DNA of 13,079 bases from an uncultured Bacilli bacterium (GTDB lineage: Bacteria > Bacillota_I > Bacilli_A > RF39 > UBA660): assembly GCA_947629195.1 (NCBI GenBank), contig CANRCS010000017.1:1-13079 (forward strand), read 5' to 3'. The notes under the pieces are model-generated. The model saw nothing but the letters and a program-made list of their open reading frames with translations, ran no database searches and was not told where the DNA came from. This document shows, in pieces, positions 6,728 to 13,079 of this stretch. The first letter of the stretch is position 1; every line of letters begins with the position of its first letter. The position numbers were made by a program, and so were the translations under genes.

Positions 6728-7075
6728 AATATTTTCTATTTCTATTTGCATTGCTCTTACCATTTTTTCTAACATGGCAATAGTTTGATCATTATCATCA
6801 AAACTATCATCATTTTTAATGTTACCTGAACTTTGTCCATACATACCAGAAAATGTATCGGCATTATTTCTTCCAGTTTCAGTAGAACCAACGGGTTCTA
6901 ATCCTCTTTCTTGCATAACTGCTCTATAAAAAGCATTGGTTGATAAAACTTGTGCGACAAGCATAAGCCAGTTACCAACTGCATTTTGTTCATTAGCTGT
7001 CATATCATCAATTAATATGTAACCAACTACTACTGCTGATAGTGAAAATAATTTAGGAGGAATATTAGGTAACAT
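6713..7075 (-). CDS. Unknown 120-residue protein with two hydrophobic segments and a C-terminal helix
   Basis: No characterised family is recognised. Hydrophobic segments at about 8-22 (LFSLSAVVVGYILID) and 33-48 (VGNWLMLVAQVLSTNA) flank the polar turn DMTANEQNA. A Ser/Asn/Asp-rich linker (about 63-95) follows, then an amphipathic helix at about 97-119 (MLEKMVRAMQIEIENI) that could form a coiled coil. This suggests a small membrane-associated protein with a cytoplasmic oligomerisation tail. The ATG at 7075 has an AGAAGGAAAG ribosome site about 5-7 bp upstream. It lies 42 bp downstream of the other minus-strand membrane protein and is probably its operon partner. Confidence 0.8.
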   Translation of the reverse strand: MLPNIPPKLFSLSAVVVGYILIDDMTANEQNAVGNWLMLVAQVLSTNAFYRAVMQERGLEPVGSTETGRNNADTFSGMYGQSSGNIKNDDSFDDNDQTIAMLEKMVRAMQIEIENIKRNL

Positions 7076-7117
7076 TAAACTTTCCTTCTTTCTTAAATTA
7101 TATACATAATTTAATAT

Positions 7118-7501
7118 CTAATTAAATGCTATTTCTACATCTATATTTTCATCTTGAATTGCTATATAAAAGAAGATAAAACCGCTAATAGTAATTAGTA
7201 AAGACCCAACAAAAGCAAGTTTAGTAAGATTTATTTTTTCTTGTGAATCATATGGAGTTAATTTTTTTATTGCATCGTATGCATCATTTAAAAAATATAA
7301 ATATACAATTATTAAAACCGCAAAAATACATATTATTATTTTTCTATAAATTTCTCTTGACTTTAAATCATCATATAGGAAATATTTTTTCTCAAAAGTA
7401 TTAGCGTACCAACTAGCGATAATAATACCTATATAAATAACCCAAATAAAATTTTCAATATTAATTTCTCTTAATTTCTCTTCTATTTCTTCATTTATCA
7501 T
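7118..7501 (-). CDS. Unknown 127-residue membrane protein with three predicted helices
   Basis: No family is recognised. After a charged N-terminus (EEIEEKLREINIE) there are three hydrophobic segments at about 17-33, 55-71 and 94-114. The first two are linked by a basic, probably cytoplasmic segment, and the tail is acidic. The ATG at 7501 has no clear ribosome-binding site, and no better in-frame start is visible, so translation may be inefficient or leaderless. The gene reads toward the 120-residue protein, and the pair probably forms a small membrane-protein operon. No clear promoter was found upstream. Confidence 0.75.
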   Translation of the reverse strand: MINEEIEEKLREINIENFIWVIYIGIIIASWYANTFEKKYFLYDDLKSREIYRKIIICIFAVLIIVYLYFLNDAYDAIKKLTPYDSQEKINLTKLAFVGSLLITISGFIFFYIAIQDENIDVEIAFN

Positions 7502-7588
7502 ATTAAAGTATATGATTAATATCTAAACATAAACATATAATTTAATTAATTTAACATATTGTTTATATTTGAAATAAAAATTAAAGTG

Positions 7589-7617
7589 TTGATTATATTT
7601 CAATAATAAATTATAAT
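7589..7617 (+). promoter_or_regulatory. Strong sigma-A promoter without an adjacent gene
   Basis: TTGATT (7589-7594) and a perfect TATAAT (7612-7617) are 17 bp apart. The next well-supported gene starts about 200 bp later at 7827, so the promoter gives either a long leader or a small RNA. Confidence 0.65.
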
Positions 7618-7826
7618 TGATATAGAAGAAGTGATAACTTTAATGAAAATGATAAATAGTGTGTTTAACTCAATAATATAACATATAATAAATATGAATT
7701 AAAAAACAAATAAGTTATGAAAAAAGTTATATCAAATCCAAACTTGTTATAAATATAATAAAAGATGTTAAAATAATAGGTAGAACTAGTATATATAGTA
7801 ATCAATTAAAGTAGGAGTTGAAGAAG
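7618..7826 (+). other. Long leader with mini-ORFs, possibly a decayed gene
   Basis: The interval 7502-7826 has no convincing full gene. Downstream of the promoter, an ATG at 7643 opens 12 codons (ends 7681) and an ATG at 7717 opens 11 codons (ends 7752). A further open stretch in another frame runs to a TAG at about 7811 and ends in KIIGRTSIYSNQLK. A one-base shift near 7745 would join the second and third pieces into a roughly 32-residue peptide. This could be a frameshifted remnant, an upstream leader peptide or chance. No stable hairpin with a T tail was seen. Confidence 0.3.
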
Positions 7827-8501
7827 ATGAATAAAAAAAGTGAAAATAGTGGAAGATATAAATTAATATGTGTTATAAACGATTATACTAATGCTCCATA
7901 TATTATGAAATCTGGAAATATTAGTGATATAGATAAATATATTTTTGATAAAAAAATTAAAAATGATGATGATTTATATGACGAATTAACTAATTCGTAT
8001 TTTGAAGGAACTGGAACTTATGAATTTAATATAATCTATAATTATAAAGGTCAAAGGGAATTACCTATATTATATTATGATGATATTTTAAAGATAAATA
8101 ACGTATATGATGCAGTAAATGATATAATGACACAATTTTTTACAGATAAAAATTTTTATGATTTATTTATGCAAAATTCCGTAATTCCTATTTCAAATAT
8201 GAAAATGGATAATAAATTAAAAAATTATGCAAAAGATTTATGTTCTAATCCAAAAGATAAAAAATGTTTTGAACGATTTTTATATTCATATATAAGTAAG
8301 TTAGAATCAGGTAAAACACCAGATATTTCTATGACACCAAGTGAAATATATGAATATCAATCTCCAAAACATGTTGTATATTATACAAAATTAAGAAGCG
8401 TATATGCTTCGATGAAATTTTGTAATAAAAAATATAAACATCCGATAATTGAGGATGAAATAATATATATAGATGATAAAAAAATGTTAAATAAAATTTA
8501 A
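7827..8501 (+). CDS. Unknown 224-residue soluble protein
   Basis: No family is recognised. I chose the ATG at 7827, which has TAGGAG at 7812-7817. A TTG at 7818 in frame would directly abut that site and is unlikely. The product is hydrophilic and rich in Lys, Asp, Asn and Tyr, with no signal or membrane segment. An N-terminal region (about 12-80) alternates strands and charged helices. The middle carries DLCSNPKDKKCFERF, with two cysteines eight residues apart, and the end is acidic (IIEDEIIYIDDKK). Base composition is host-like. The gene stands alone between the long leader and the pheS T-box. No hairpin terminator follows its stop directly, so some readthrough into the pheS leader is possible. 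Confidence 0.75.
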   Translation: MNKKSENSGRYKLICVINDYTNAPYIMKSGNISDIDKYIFDKKIKNDDDLYDELTNSYFEGTGTYEFNIIYNYKGQRELPILYYDDILKINNVYDAVNDIMTQFFTDKNFYDLFMQNSVIPISNMKMDNKLKNYAKDLCSNPKDKKCFERFLYSYISKLESGKTPDISMTPSEIYEYQSPKHVVYYTKLRSVYASMKFCNKKYKHPIIEDEIIYIDDKKMLNKI

Positions 8502-8506
8502 ATTTG

Positions 8507-8537
8507 TTGTTTCAAAATATAAAAAATATGTTATAAT
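8507..8537 (+). promoter_or_regulatory. Extended -10 promoter of pheST
   Basis: TATAAT at 8532-8537 is preceded by TGT (8529-8531), giving an extended -10. The -35 is weak: TTGTTT at 8507-8512 with a 19-bp spacer. Transcription would start near 8544, about 50 nt before T-box stem I. Confidence 0.6.
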
Positions 8538-8594
8538 TAATACAGTTTTTAAAAGGCAATTATAAAGAAAATAGTAATAATCTAAGTTATTAAT

Positions 8595-8760
8595 AGAGAG
8601 TTAGTGGTAGGTGGAAACTAATAATAACATTTTATGAATTCACTCTTTTAGCTTTATGTTAAACATAACGATTTCTCACGTTACGAGATAAGGAGCACAA
8701 TATAATTGTGAATTAAGGTGGTACCGCGAAAATTCGTCCTTATTGGATTGAATTTTTTTT
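8595..8760 (+). promoter_or_regulatory. T-box riboswitch (tRNA-Phe sensing) with terminator
   Basis: This leader binds uncharged tRNA-Phe to allow transcription of pheST. Stem I closes between AGAGAGT (8595-8601) and ACTCTTT (8642-8648). The specifier TTC (Phe) is at 8639-8641, directly before the 3' strand and inside the usual GAATTCAC context. A stem III is visible as TCTC (8674-8677) with GAGA (8685-8688). The T-box sequence AAGGTGGTACCGCG is at 8715-8728. The antiterminator pairs AAGG (8715-8718) with CCTT (8738-8741). The competing terminator pairs AAAATTC (8729-8735) with GAATTTT (8750-8756), with an inner TCC/GGA stem, and ends in a T run to 8760. The two structures share CCTT, so they exclude each other: a transcription-attenuation T-box. 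Confidence 0.95.
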
Positions 8761-8781
8761 ATTTATAAGGAGGATAAATTT

Positions 8782-9843
8782 ATGAATGAAAAAGTTGAAA
8801 CTATTAAAAAAGAGTTAGAAAATAGTTTAAAAAAAGTTAATGATATGAAATCATTAAACGATGTAAGAGTAGAATATTTAGGGAAAAAGGGTAAAGTTAC
8901 TGAACTATCTACTCATATGAAAGATTTAGATAATAATCAAAAGAAAGAATTTGGAAAAATTTTAAATAATTTAAGAAAAAGTGTTGAAAATAGTCTTGAA
9001 AGTTTAAAGGTAAAAATAGAAGAGGAAGAATTGAATAAAAGGTTAGAAGCTGAAAGTATAGATGTTACTCTACCAGGAAATAAATTACATGTAGGCTCAA
9101 TTCATCCATTAAATAAAATAATTAAGGAAGTAGAAGATTTATTTATTTCTATGGGATATGATGTTGCAGAGGGTCCTGAAATAGAAACAGATTTATATAA
9201 TTTTGAATTATTAAATTTACCAGCAGGACATCCTGCAAGAGATGCACAAGATAGTTTTTATATTAATGATGAATTATTACTTCGTTCTCAAACATCACCA
9301 GTTCAAATTAGAACTATGTTAGCAAACAAAGAAAAAACTCCTATTAGAATTATATGTCCTGGAAAAGTTTATAGAAAAGATAACGATGATGCAACTCATT
9401 CTCACGAATTTCATCAAATAGAAGGATTAGTAGTAGATAAAGATATTTCTATGAATCACTTAAAAGGAACGCTTGAAGCTATGGCACATCATCTTTTTGG
9501 AGAAGATGTACAAATACGTTTTAGACCTTCATATTTCCCATTTACTGAACCAAGTTTTGAAGTTGATTTAACTTGCTTTAAATGTGAAGGAAAAGGGTGC
9601 AGTATGTGTAAAGGTACAGGATGGATAGAAGTATTAGGTGCAGGTATGGTACATCCACAAGTATTAAAAAATTGTGGATATGACCCAGAAAAATATACAG
9701 GTTTCGCATTCGGAGTTGGAGTTGAAAGAATTGCGATGCTTAAATATGAAATATCTGATATTAGAGACTTTTATACAAACAATACTAAATTTTTAGAACA
9801 ATTCAATAAATTTGAAAGTGGTGAAGAAAATGAGAGTAAGTAA
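8782..9843 (+). CDS. pheS: Phenylalanine--tRNA ligase, alpha subunit
   Basis: The catalytic subunit of the alpha2-beta2 PheRS charges tRNA-Phe. The 353 residues match the family. An N-terminal coiled-coil tRNA-binding arm (about 1-90) precedes the class II core, with motif 2 around VYRKDNDDATHSHEFHQIEG (196-215), the FTEPSFEVD segment (254-262), GAGMVHP (286-292), GFAFGVG (307-313; the alanine at 309 is at the phenylalanine-pocket position) and motif 3 ERIAMLKY (315-322). Four cysteines (265, 268, 273, 276) form the CFKCEGKGCSMCKGTGW insert also found in related Bacillota PheS. The start has AAGGAGG at 8767-8773. It is controlled by the T-box and overlaps pheT by 14 bp. Confidence 0.98.
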   Translation: MNEKVETIKKELENSLKKVNDMKSLNDVRVEYLGKKGKVTELSTHMKDLDNNQKKEFGKILNNLRKSVENSLESLKVKIEEEELNKRLEAESIDVTLPGNKLHVGSIHPLNKIIKEVEDLFISMGYDVAEGPEIETDLYNFELLNLPAGHPARDAQDSFYINDELLLRSQTSPVQIRTMLANKEKTPIRIICPGKVYRKDNDDATHSHEFHQIEGLVVDKDISMNHLKGTLEAMAHHLFGEDVQIRFRPSYFPFTEPSFEVDLTCFKCEGKGCSMCKGTGWIEVLGAGMVHPQVLKNCGYDPEKYTGFAFGVGVERIAMLKYEISDIRDFYTNNTKFLEQFNKFESGEENESK

Positions 9844-12220
9844 AAATTGGTTAAATATGTACGTTCCAATAAGTGATATTGATACAGAATTAATTGCAGA
9901 TAAAATGCCACTTATAGGAAATGAAATCGAAAGTGTAGAAAAATTATGTGATGCGACTAATTTAGTTATTGGAAAAGTAGTATCAAAAGAAAAACATCCA
10001 AATAGTGATAAATTAAATGTTTGTATGGTTGATATTGGAAATGGTAAGATAGAACAAATTGTTTGTGGCGCAAAAAATGTTGATAAAGATCAAAAAGTAA
10101 TAGTAGCTCTTCCTTCTGCAACACTACCAGGTGGTATTAAAATAAGTCCAGTTAAACTACGTGGGGTAGAATCAAATGGTATGATATGTGCATTAGAAGA
10201 GTTAGGGATAGAATCAAAATATGTTCCTGAGAGAAGTAAAGGTGGAATTCACATTTTAGAAAGTGATGCACCAGTTGGAGAAGATGCAATTAAGTATTTA
10301 TGTTATAATGATGATATCTTAGATGTAGAATTAACCGCAAATAGAAGTGATTTACTAAGTATGTTAGGTATGGCATATGAAATAGGTGCGGTATATAATA
10401 GACAAGTCATCTTGCCTGATACATCTTATAAAGAAGTAGATGACAAAGATATAGAAAAACTATCTTTAGATGTTCAAACTGTTAATTGTCCATTATATAT
10501 GGCAAAAAAAGTAGTAGATGTTAAAATTAAAGAAAGTCCAAATTTTATTAAAGCTCGTCTTATGGCAGCTGGAATAAGACCTATAAATAATGTCGTAGAT
10601 ATTTCTAATTATGTAATGTTAGAATATGGCCAACCTCTACATTTCTTTGATTCTGATAAACTTGGAAATAAAATAATTGTCAGAATGGCAAAAGAAAATG
10701 AAAAAATGACAACCTTAGATGGAATAGAAAGAAATTTAAATAAAAATGATATTGTTATCGCAAATGATAAGGAAGCAGTGGCTTTAGCAGGAGTAATGGG
10801 TGGATTATCAACAGAAGTAACTGATGATACAAAAAATATAACAATAGAAAGTGCAGTATTTAATCCATTACTAATTAGAAAAACATCTAAGAGTATTGTT
10901 AGAAGCGAAGCAAGTATTAGATATGAAAAAGGACTTGATACACAAAGAACTAAAGAAGCATTAAATAGAGCATGCCATTTACTAGAAAAATATGCTGATG
11001 CTAAAATATTATCTACAACCATAGAACATAGTGAAGTAAACAAGGTAAATAAAGTAATAAAAATTAGTTTAGACAAAATAAATAAAATACTTGGTATGTC
11101 ATTATCTAAAGAAGAAGTAATGAATATTTTTGTTAGATTAGGTTTTAGTGGTGAAGAACAAGATGAAACATTTATGGTACTTGTTCCATCAAGAAGATTA
11201 GATATAAGTATACCTGAAGATCTGATAGAAGAAGTTGGAAGATTACACGGATATGAAAATATGAGGGGAACACTTCCTACTACAAAAATTAAAAAAGGAG
11301 AAATAACTCCAAAACATAAACTAATTAATTCAATTAAACAAGTTTTAACATCTCTAGGATTAGATGAAGTTATTACTTATTCATTAACAAGTAATGAAGA
11401 TATAAATAAATTTACTAATGATAAATTTGATGCCGTAGAACTTTCATCTTGTCTTAGTGAAGATAAAAAACTCGTAAGATATAGTATTATTCCAAGTTTA
11501 GTTAAAACTATTGAATATAATTTATCAAGAAATAATAATAATTTAAAAATGTTTGAAGTATCTAATATATATTATAAAGATAAAAATAATTATATTGAAG
11601 AAACTAAAGTTGCAGCAGCACTTTCAGGTAATTATATAAATGAAACTTTTGATATAACAGGAATTAAAACAGATTTTTATACAGTTAAAGCAATAGTTGA
11701 AGAATTATTAAATTATTTAAATGTTAAAGGTAATTTTGAATTTAAAAAAGATAATTTACCTAAAGAATTTCATCCAGGAAGAAGTGCATCAATATATTTA
11801 AATAATGAACAAATTGGATATATTGGACAAATTCATCCAAGTATGTCTAAAAATGAAATATATGTATTTGAAATATCTGTTGATAAATTACTTGGTAAGA
11901 GTAGGGATAAAATAAAGTATAAAGAAATTTCTAAATATCCAGAAATTGTTAAAGATATGGCATTTACTCTTGATAAAGATATTGAGATAATAAATGTAAT
12001 GGATGAAATAAAAAAACATGGTGATAAAATTTTAAAAGATGTTCAAGTATTTGACGTTTATACTGGAGAAAAAATAGATAAAGATAAAAAATCAGTTGCG
12101 TTTAAATTAGTATTCCAAGACGATAAAAAAACTTTAACAGATGAAGAAGTAATGTCAATATTTAACACTATAATATCTAAAATTGAAGAAAAATTTAAAG
12201 CAAATTTAAGAAACAAATAA
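9830..12220 (+). CDS. pheT: Phenylalanine--tRNA ligase, beta subunit
   Basis: The beta subunit supplies tRNA binding and editing of mischarged Tyr-tRNA-Phe. The 796 residues match the usual length. In order: the N-terminal start (MRVSKNWLNMYV), an EMAP/OB-type tRNA-binding domain (about 40-150, with KEKHPNSDKLNVC and RGVESNGMICA), the DVELTANRSDLLSMLGMAYE link (165-184), the B3/B4 editing domain (about 215-385, with NNVVDISNYVMLEYGQPLH), the B5 domain (about 405-480, VPSRRLDISIPEDLIEEVGR), the catalytic-like core and a ferredoxin-fold anticodon-binding domain (about 697-796). I chose the ATG at 9830, which has GGTGAAG just upstream and overlaps the pheS end by 14 bp, a sign of translational coupling. 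A TTG six codons earlier is less likely. Confidence 0.98.
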   Translation: MRVSKNWLNMYVPISDIDTELIADKMPLIGNEIESVEKLCDATNLVIGKVVSKEKHPNSDKLNVCMVDIGNGKIEQIVCGAKNVDKDQKVIVALPSATLPGGIKISPVKLRGVESNGMICALEELGIESKYVPERSKGGIHILESDAPVGEDAIKYLCYNDDILDVELTANRSDLLSMLGMAYEIGAVYNRQVILPDTSYKEVDDKDIEKLSLDVQTVNCPLYMAKKVVDVKIKESPNFIKARLMAAGIRPINNVVDISNYVMLEYGQPLHFFDSDKLGNKIIVRMAKENEKMTTLDGIERNLNKNDIVIANDKEAVALAGVMGGLSTEVTDDTKNITIESAVFNPLLIRKTSKSIVRSEASIRYEKGLDTQRTKEALNRACHLLEKYADAKILSTTIEHSEVNKVNKVIKISLDKINKILGMSLSKEEVMNIFVRLGFSGEEQDETFMVLVPSRRLDISIPEDLIEEVGRLHGYENMRGTLPTTKIKKGEITPKHKLINSIKQVLTSLGLDEVITYSLTSNEDINKFTNDKFDAVELSSCLSEDKKLVRYSIIPSLVKTIEYNLSRNNNNLKMFEVSNIYYKDKNNYIEETKVAAALSGNYINETFDITGIKTDFYTVKAIVEELLNYLNVKGNFEFKKDNLPKEFHPGRSASIYLNNEQIGYIGQIHPSMSKNEIYVFEISVDKLLGKSRDKIKYKEISKYPEIVKDMAFTLDKDIEIINVMDEIKKHGDKILKDVQVFDVYTGEKIDKDKKSVAFKLVFQDDKKTLTDEEVMSIFNTIISKIEEKFKANLRNK

Positions 12221-12221
12221 A

Positions 12222-12247
12222 AAAATCTTGTCAAATGACAAGATTTT
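12222..12247 (+). terminator. Intrinsic terminator of pheST
   Basis: An 11-bp perfect stem (AAAATCTTGTC at 12222-12232, GACAAGATTTT at 12237-12247) has a 4-nt loop and ends in T. It begins right after the pheT stop. Confidence 0.85.
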
Positions 12248-12264
12248 AGTTATACTAATATAAT
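12228..12264 (+). promoter_or_regulatory. Promoter(s) of the Asn/Gln/Pro-rich gene, inside the pheST terminator
   Basis: Two overlapping sigma-A solutions exist: TTGTCA (12228-12233) with TATACT (12251-12256), 17 bp apart, and ATGACA (12235-12240) with TATAAT (12259-12264), 18 bp apart. Both -35 elements lie in the stem of the pheST terminator, a compact arrangement. Confidence 0.6.
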
Positions 12265-12295
12265 AGGGGAAGAGAATAAAAGGTGGTGTTTATTT

Positions 12296-13079
12296 ATGCT
12301 TTTTGGTATGTTTAAAGAAAAAGAAGTAATTGATAACAATGGTGTAGTTCAAAACAATCAAAATGTTACAGATCCAGTTGAAGATTATGGCAATTACTTA
12401 GATGATCCAAATAAGGAAAATGTAGATTTAACACCACTTTCTTCATTTAAAAGTAGTTATACAGAGGAAGTTAGTGAAAATGCTCCAGTTCAAACACAAC
12501 CTGAGACAATGCCACCACAATTTATAAATCAAATACCACAACCTTCTAATAATATTAATCAAACATTTCAAACCCCAAATTTTCTACCACCAATTCAACC
12601 ACAAATGCAACAAAATATCAATGGTGGGCAAATTCCTAATAATAATTATAATATGTCATATTATCCACAAAATAATATGAATAATAGACAAATGGTAAAT
12701 AATGCACTTTATCAAAATATGCAACAAAATAATATTAATGTGCCGCAACAACCCCAACCAAACATTAAAGGATTTCAAAATCCAAATCAACCCGTTCAAC
12801 AATCTAATTTAATAAATCAAGGTGCATATAATCAACCAGTAAATAATATAAATCAAGTTCCTCAAATTCCACAAAGACCTATGCCACAAAATATAAATTT
12901 TCAATATAATAATATTCCTAATTCACAACCAATGATGAATAATATGGTAAATCAAATACCTCAAATGCCACAAATGCCATTCAATCAAAATTATGCTGAT
13001 GTAAAAAAAAAATTGAAAATAGAGAATACTAATTTAAATGTAGAAAATAATATTCCAAATGAATTACAATTAAATAATA
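12296..13079 (+). CDS. Asn/Gln/Pro-rich low-complexity protein, truncated at the right edge
   Basis: An ATG with AGGTGGTG about 8 bp upstream opens 261 codons that run off the window without a stop. No family is recognised. The first about 70 residues are mixed and acidic (MLFGMFKEKEVIDNN, then DPVEDYGNYLDDPNKEN). Residues about 71-233 are low-complexity, full of Asn, Gln, Pro and Met with repeats of IPQ, PQMP, NNM and NQ. By hand count the visible part has 57 Asn and 39 Gln (37% together). No signal peptide or membrane helix is visible so far. The low-complexity part is probably disordered and may be a linker before a folded domain, since charged sequence returns at about 234-255 (ADVKKKLKIENTNLNVE). 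It has its own promoter after pheST. Confidence 0.75.
   Translation, partial: MLFGMFKEKEVIDNNGVVQNNQNVTDPVEDYGNYLDDPNKENVDLTPLSSFKSSYTEEVSENAPVQTQPETMPPQFINQIPQPSNNINQTFQTPNFLPPIQPQMQQNINGGQIPNNNYNMSYYPQNNMNNRQMVNNALYQNMQQNNINVPQQPQPNIKGFQNPNQPVQQSNLINQGAYNQPVNNINQVPQIPQRPMPQNINFQYNNIPNSQPMMNNMVNQIPQMPQMPFNQNYADVKKKLKIENTNLNVENNIPNELQLNN

Noticed and set aside
8595..8648. Unusually short T-box stem I as a novelty
   Set aside because: The order of elements (closing stem, GGTGG-like segment, specifier GAATTCAC) is as expected for compact T-boxes, so I could not show that anything is missing.
9541..9660. Cysteine cluster in PheS as an inserted zinc finger
   Set aside because: This four-cysteine insert is usual in related Bacillota PheS proteins.
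10609..11076. 155-codon minus-strand frame inside pheT
   Set aside because: It is the antisense shadow of a well-conserved coding region and has no ribosome site.
1..13079. CRISPR arrays, tRNA or rRNA genes, insertion sequences
   Set aside because: I saw no regularly spaced repeats, no tRNA-like T-loop or acceptor pattern outside the T-box, and no transposase or terminal inverted repeats.

Overview
The window is very A+T-rich DNA (GC about 25% in hand-counted stretches) in the standard bacterial code. TGG encodes Trp, and TAA, TAG and TGA all appear as stops. A full-length spoIVA, a T-box on pheST, AGGAGG-type ribosome sites and hairpin-plus-T terminators point to an endospore-forming or formerly spore-forming low-GC Bacillota. 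An uncultured gut Bacilli or Erysipelotrichia-like lineage is likely, but that placement is inference.

Layout. Positions 1-975 carry the end of one unknown gene and a complete unknown 248-residue gene, both on plus. They converge on rarA (minus, 1005-2207) across a shared bidirectional terminator. After a small intergenic region comes spoIVA (minus, 2495-3973). A 188-bp divergent intergenic region (3974-4161) then leads to a membrane-anchored surface protein (plus, 4162-5592). Next are trpS with its own promoter (5699-6685), two unknown minus-strand genes (6713-7501), a promoter followed by about 200 bp of decayed-looking leader, an unknown 224-residue gene (7827-8501), a T-box-regulated pheS-pheT operon (8507-12220), and the start of an Asn/Gln/Pro-rich protein that runs off the right edge (12296-13079).

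The genes share no single pathway. rarA handles stalled replication forks, spoIVA builds the spore-coat basement layer, and trpS and pheST charge tRNAs, with pheST controlled by uncharged tRNA-Phe.

The most notable locus is 4054-5640. The surface protein has an N-terminal membrane anchor, a TasA/camelysin-like beta region and a C-terminal domain resembling the C-type-lectin-like targets of diversity-generating retroelements (DGRs). Its last ~200 bp change abruptly in composition. GC rises from about 25% to about 45%, and adenine falls from about 43% to about 12% in the first 60 bp, as expected for an adenine-mutagenised variable repeat. No reverse transcriptase or template repeat lies in the window, so any DGR would act in trans. 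The promoter of the same gene holds a run of eight G in its -35/-10 spacer, a candidate phase-variation switch, and is flanked by two DnaA-box-like sequences. Together these suggest a surface protein whose expression and binding face may both vary.
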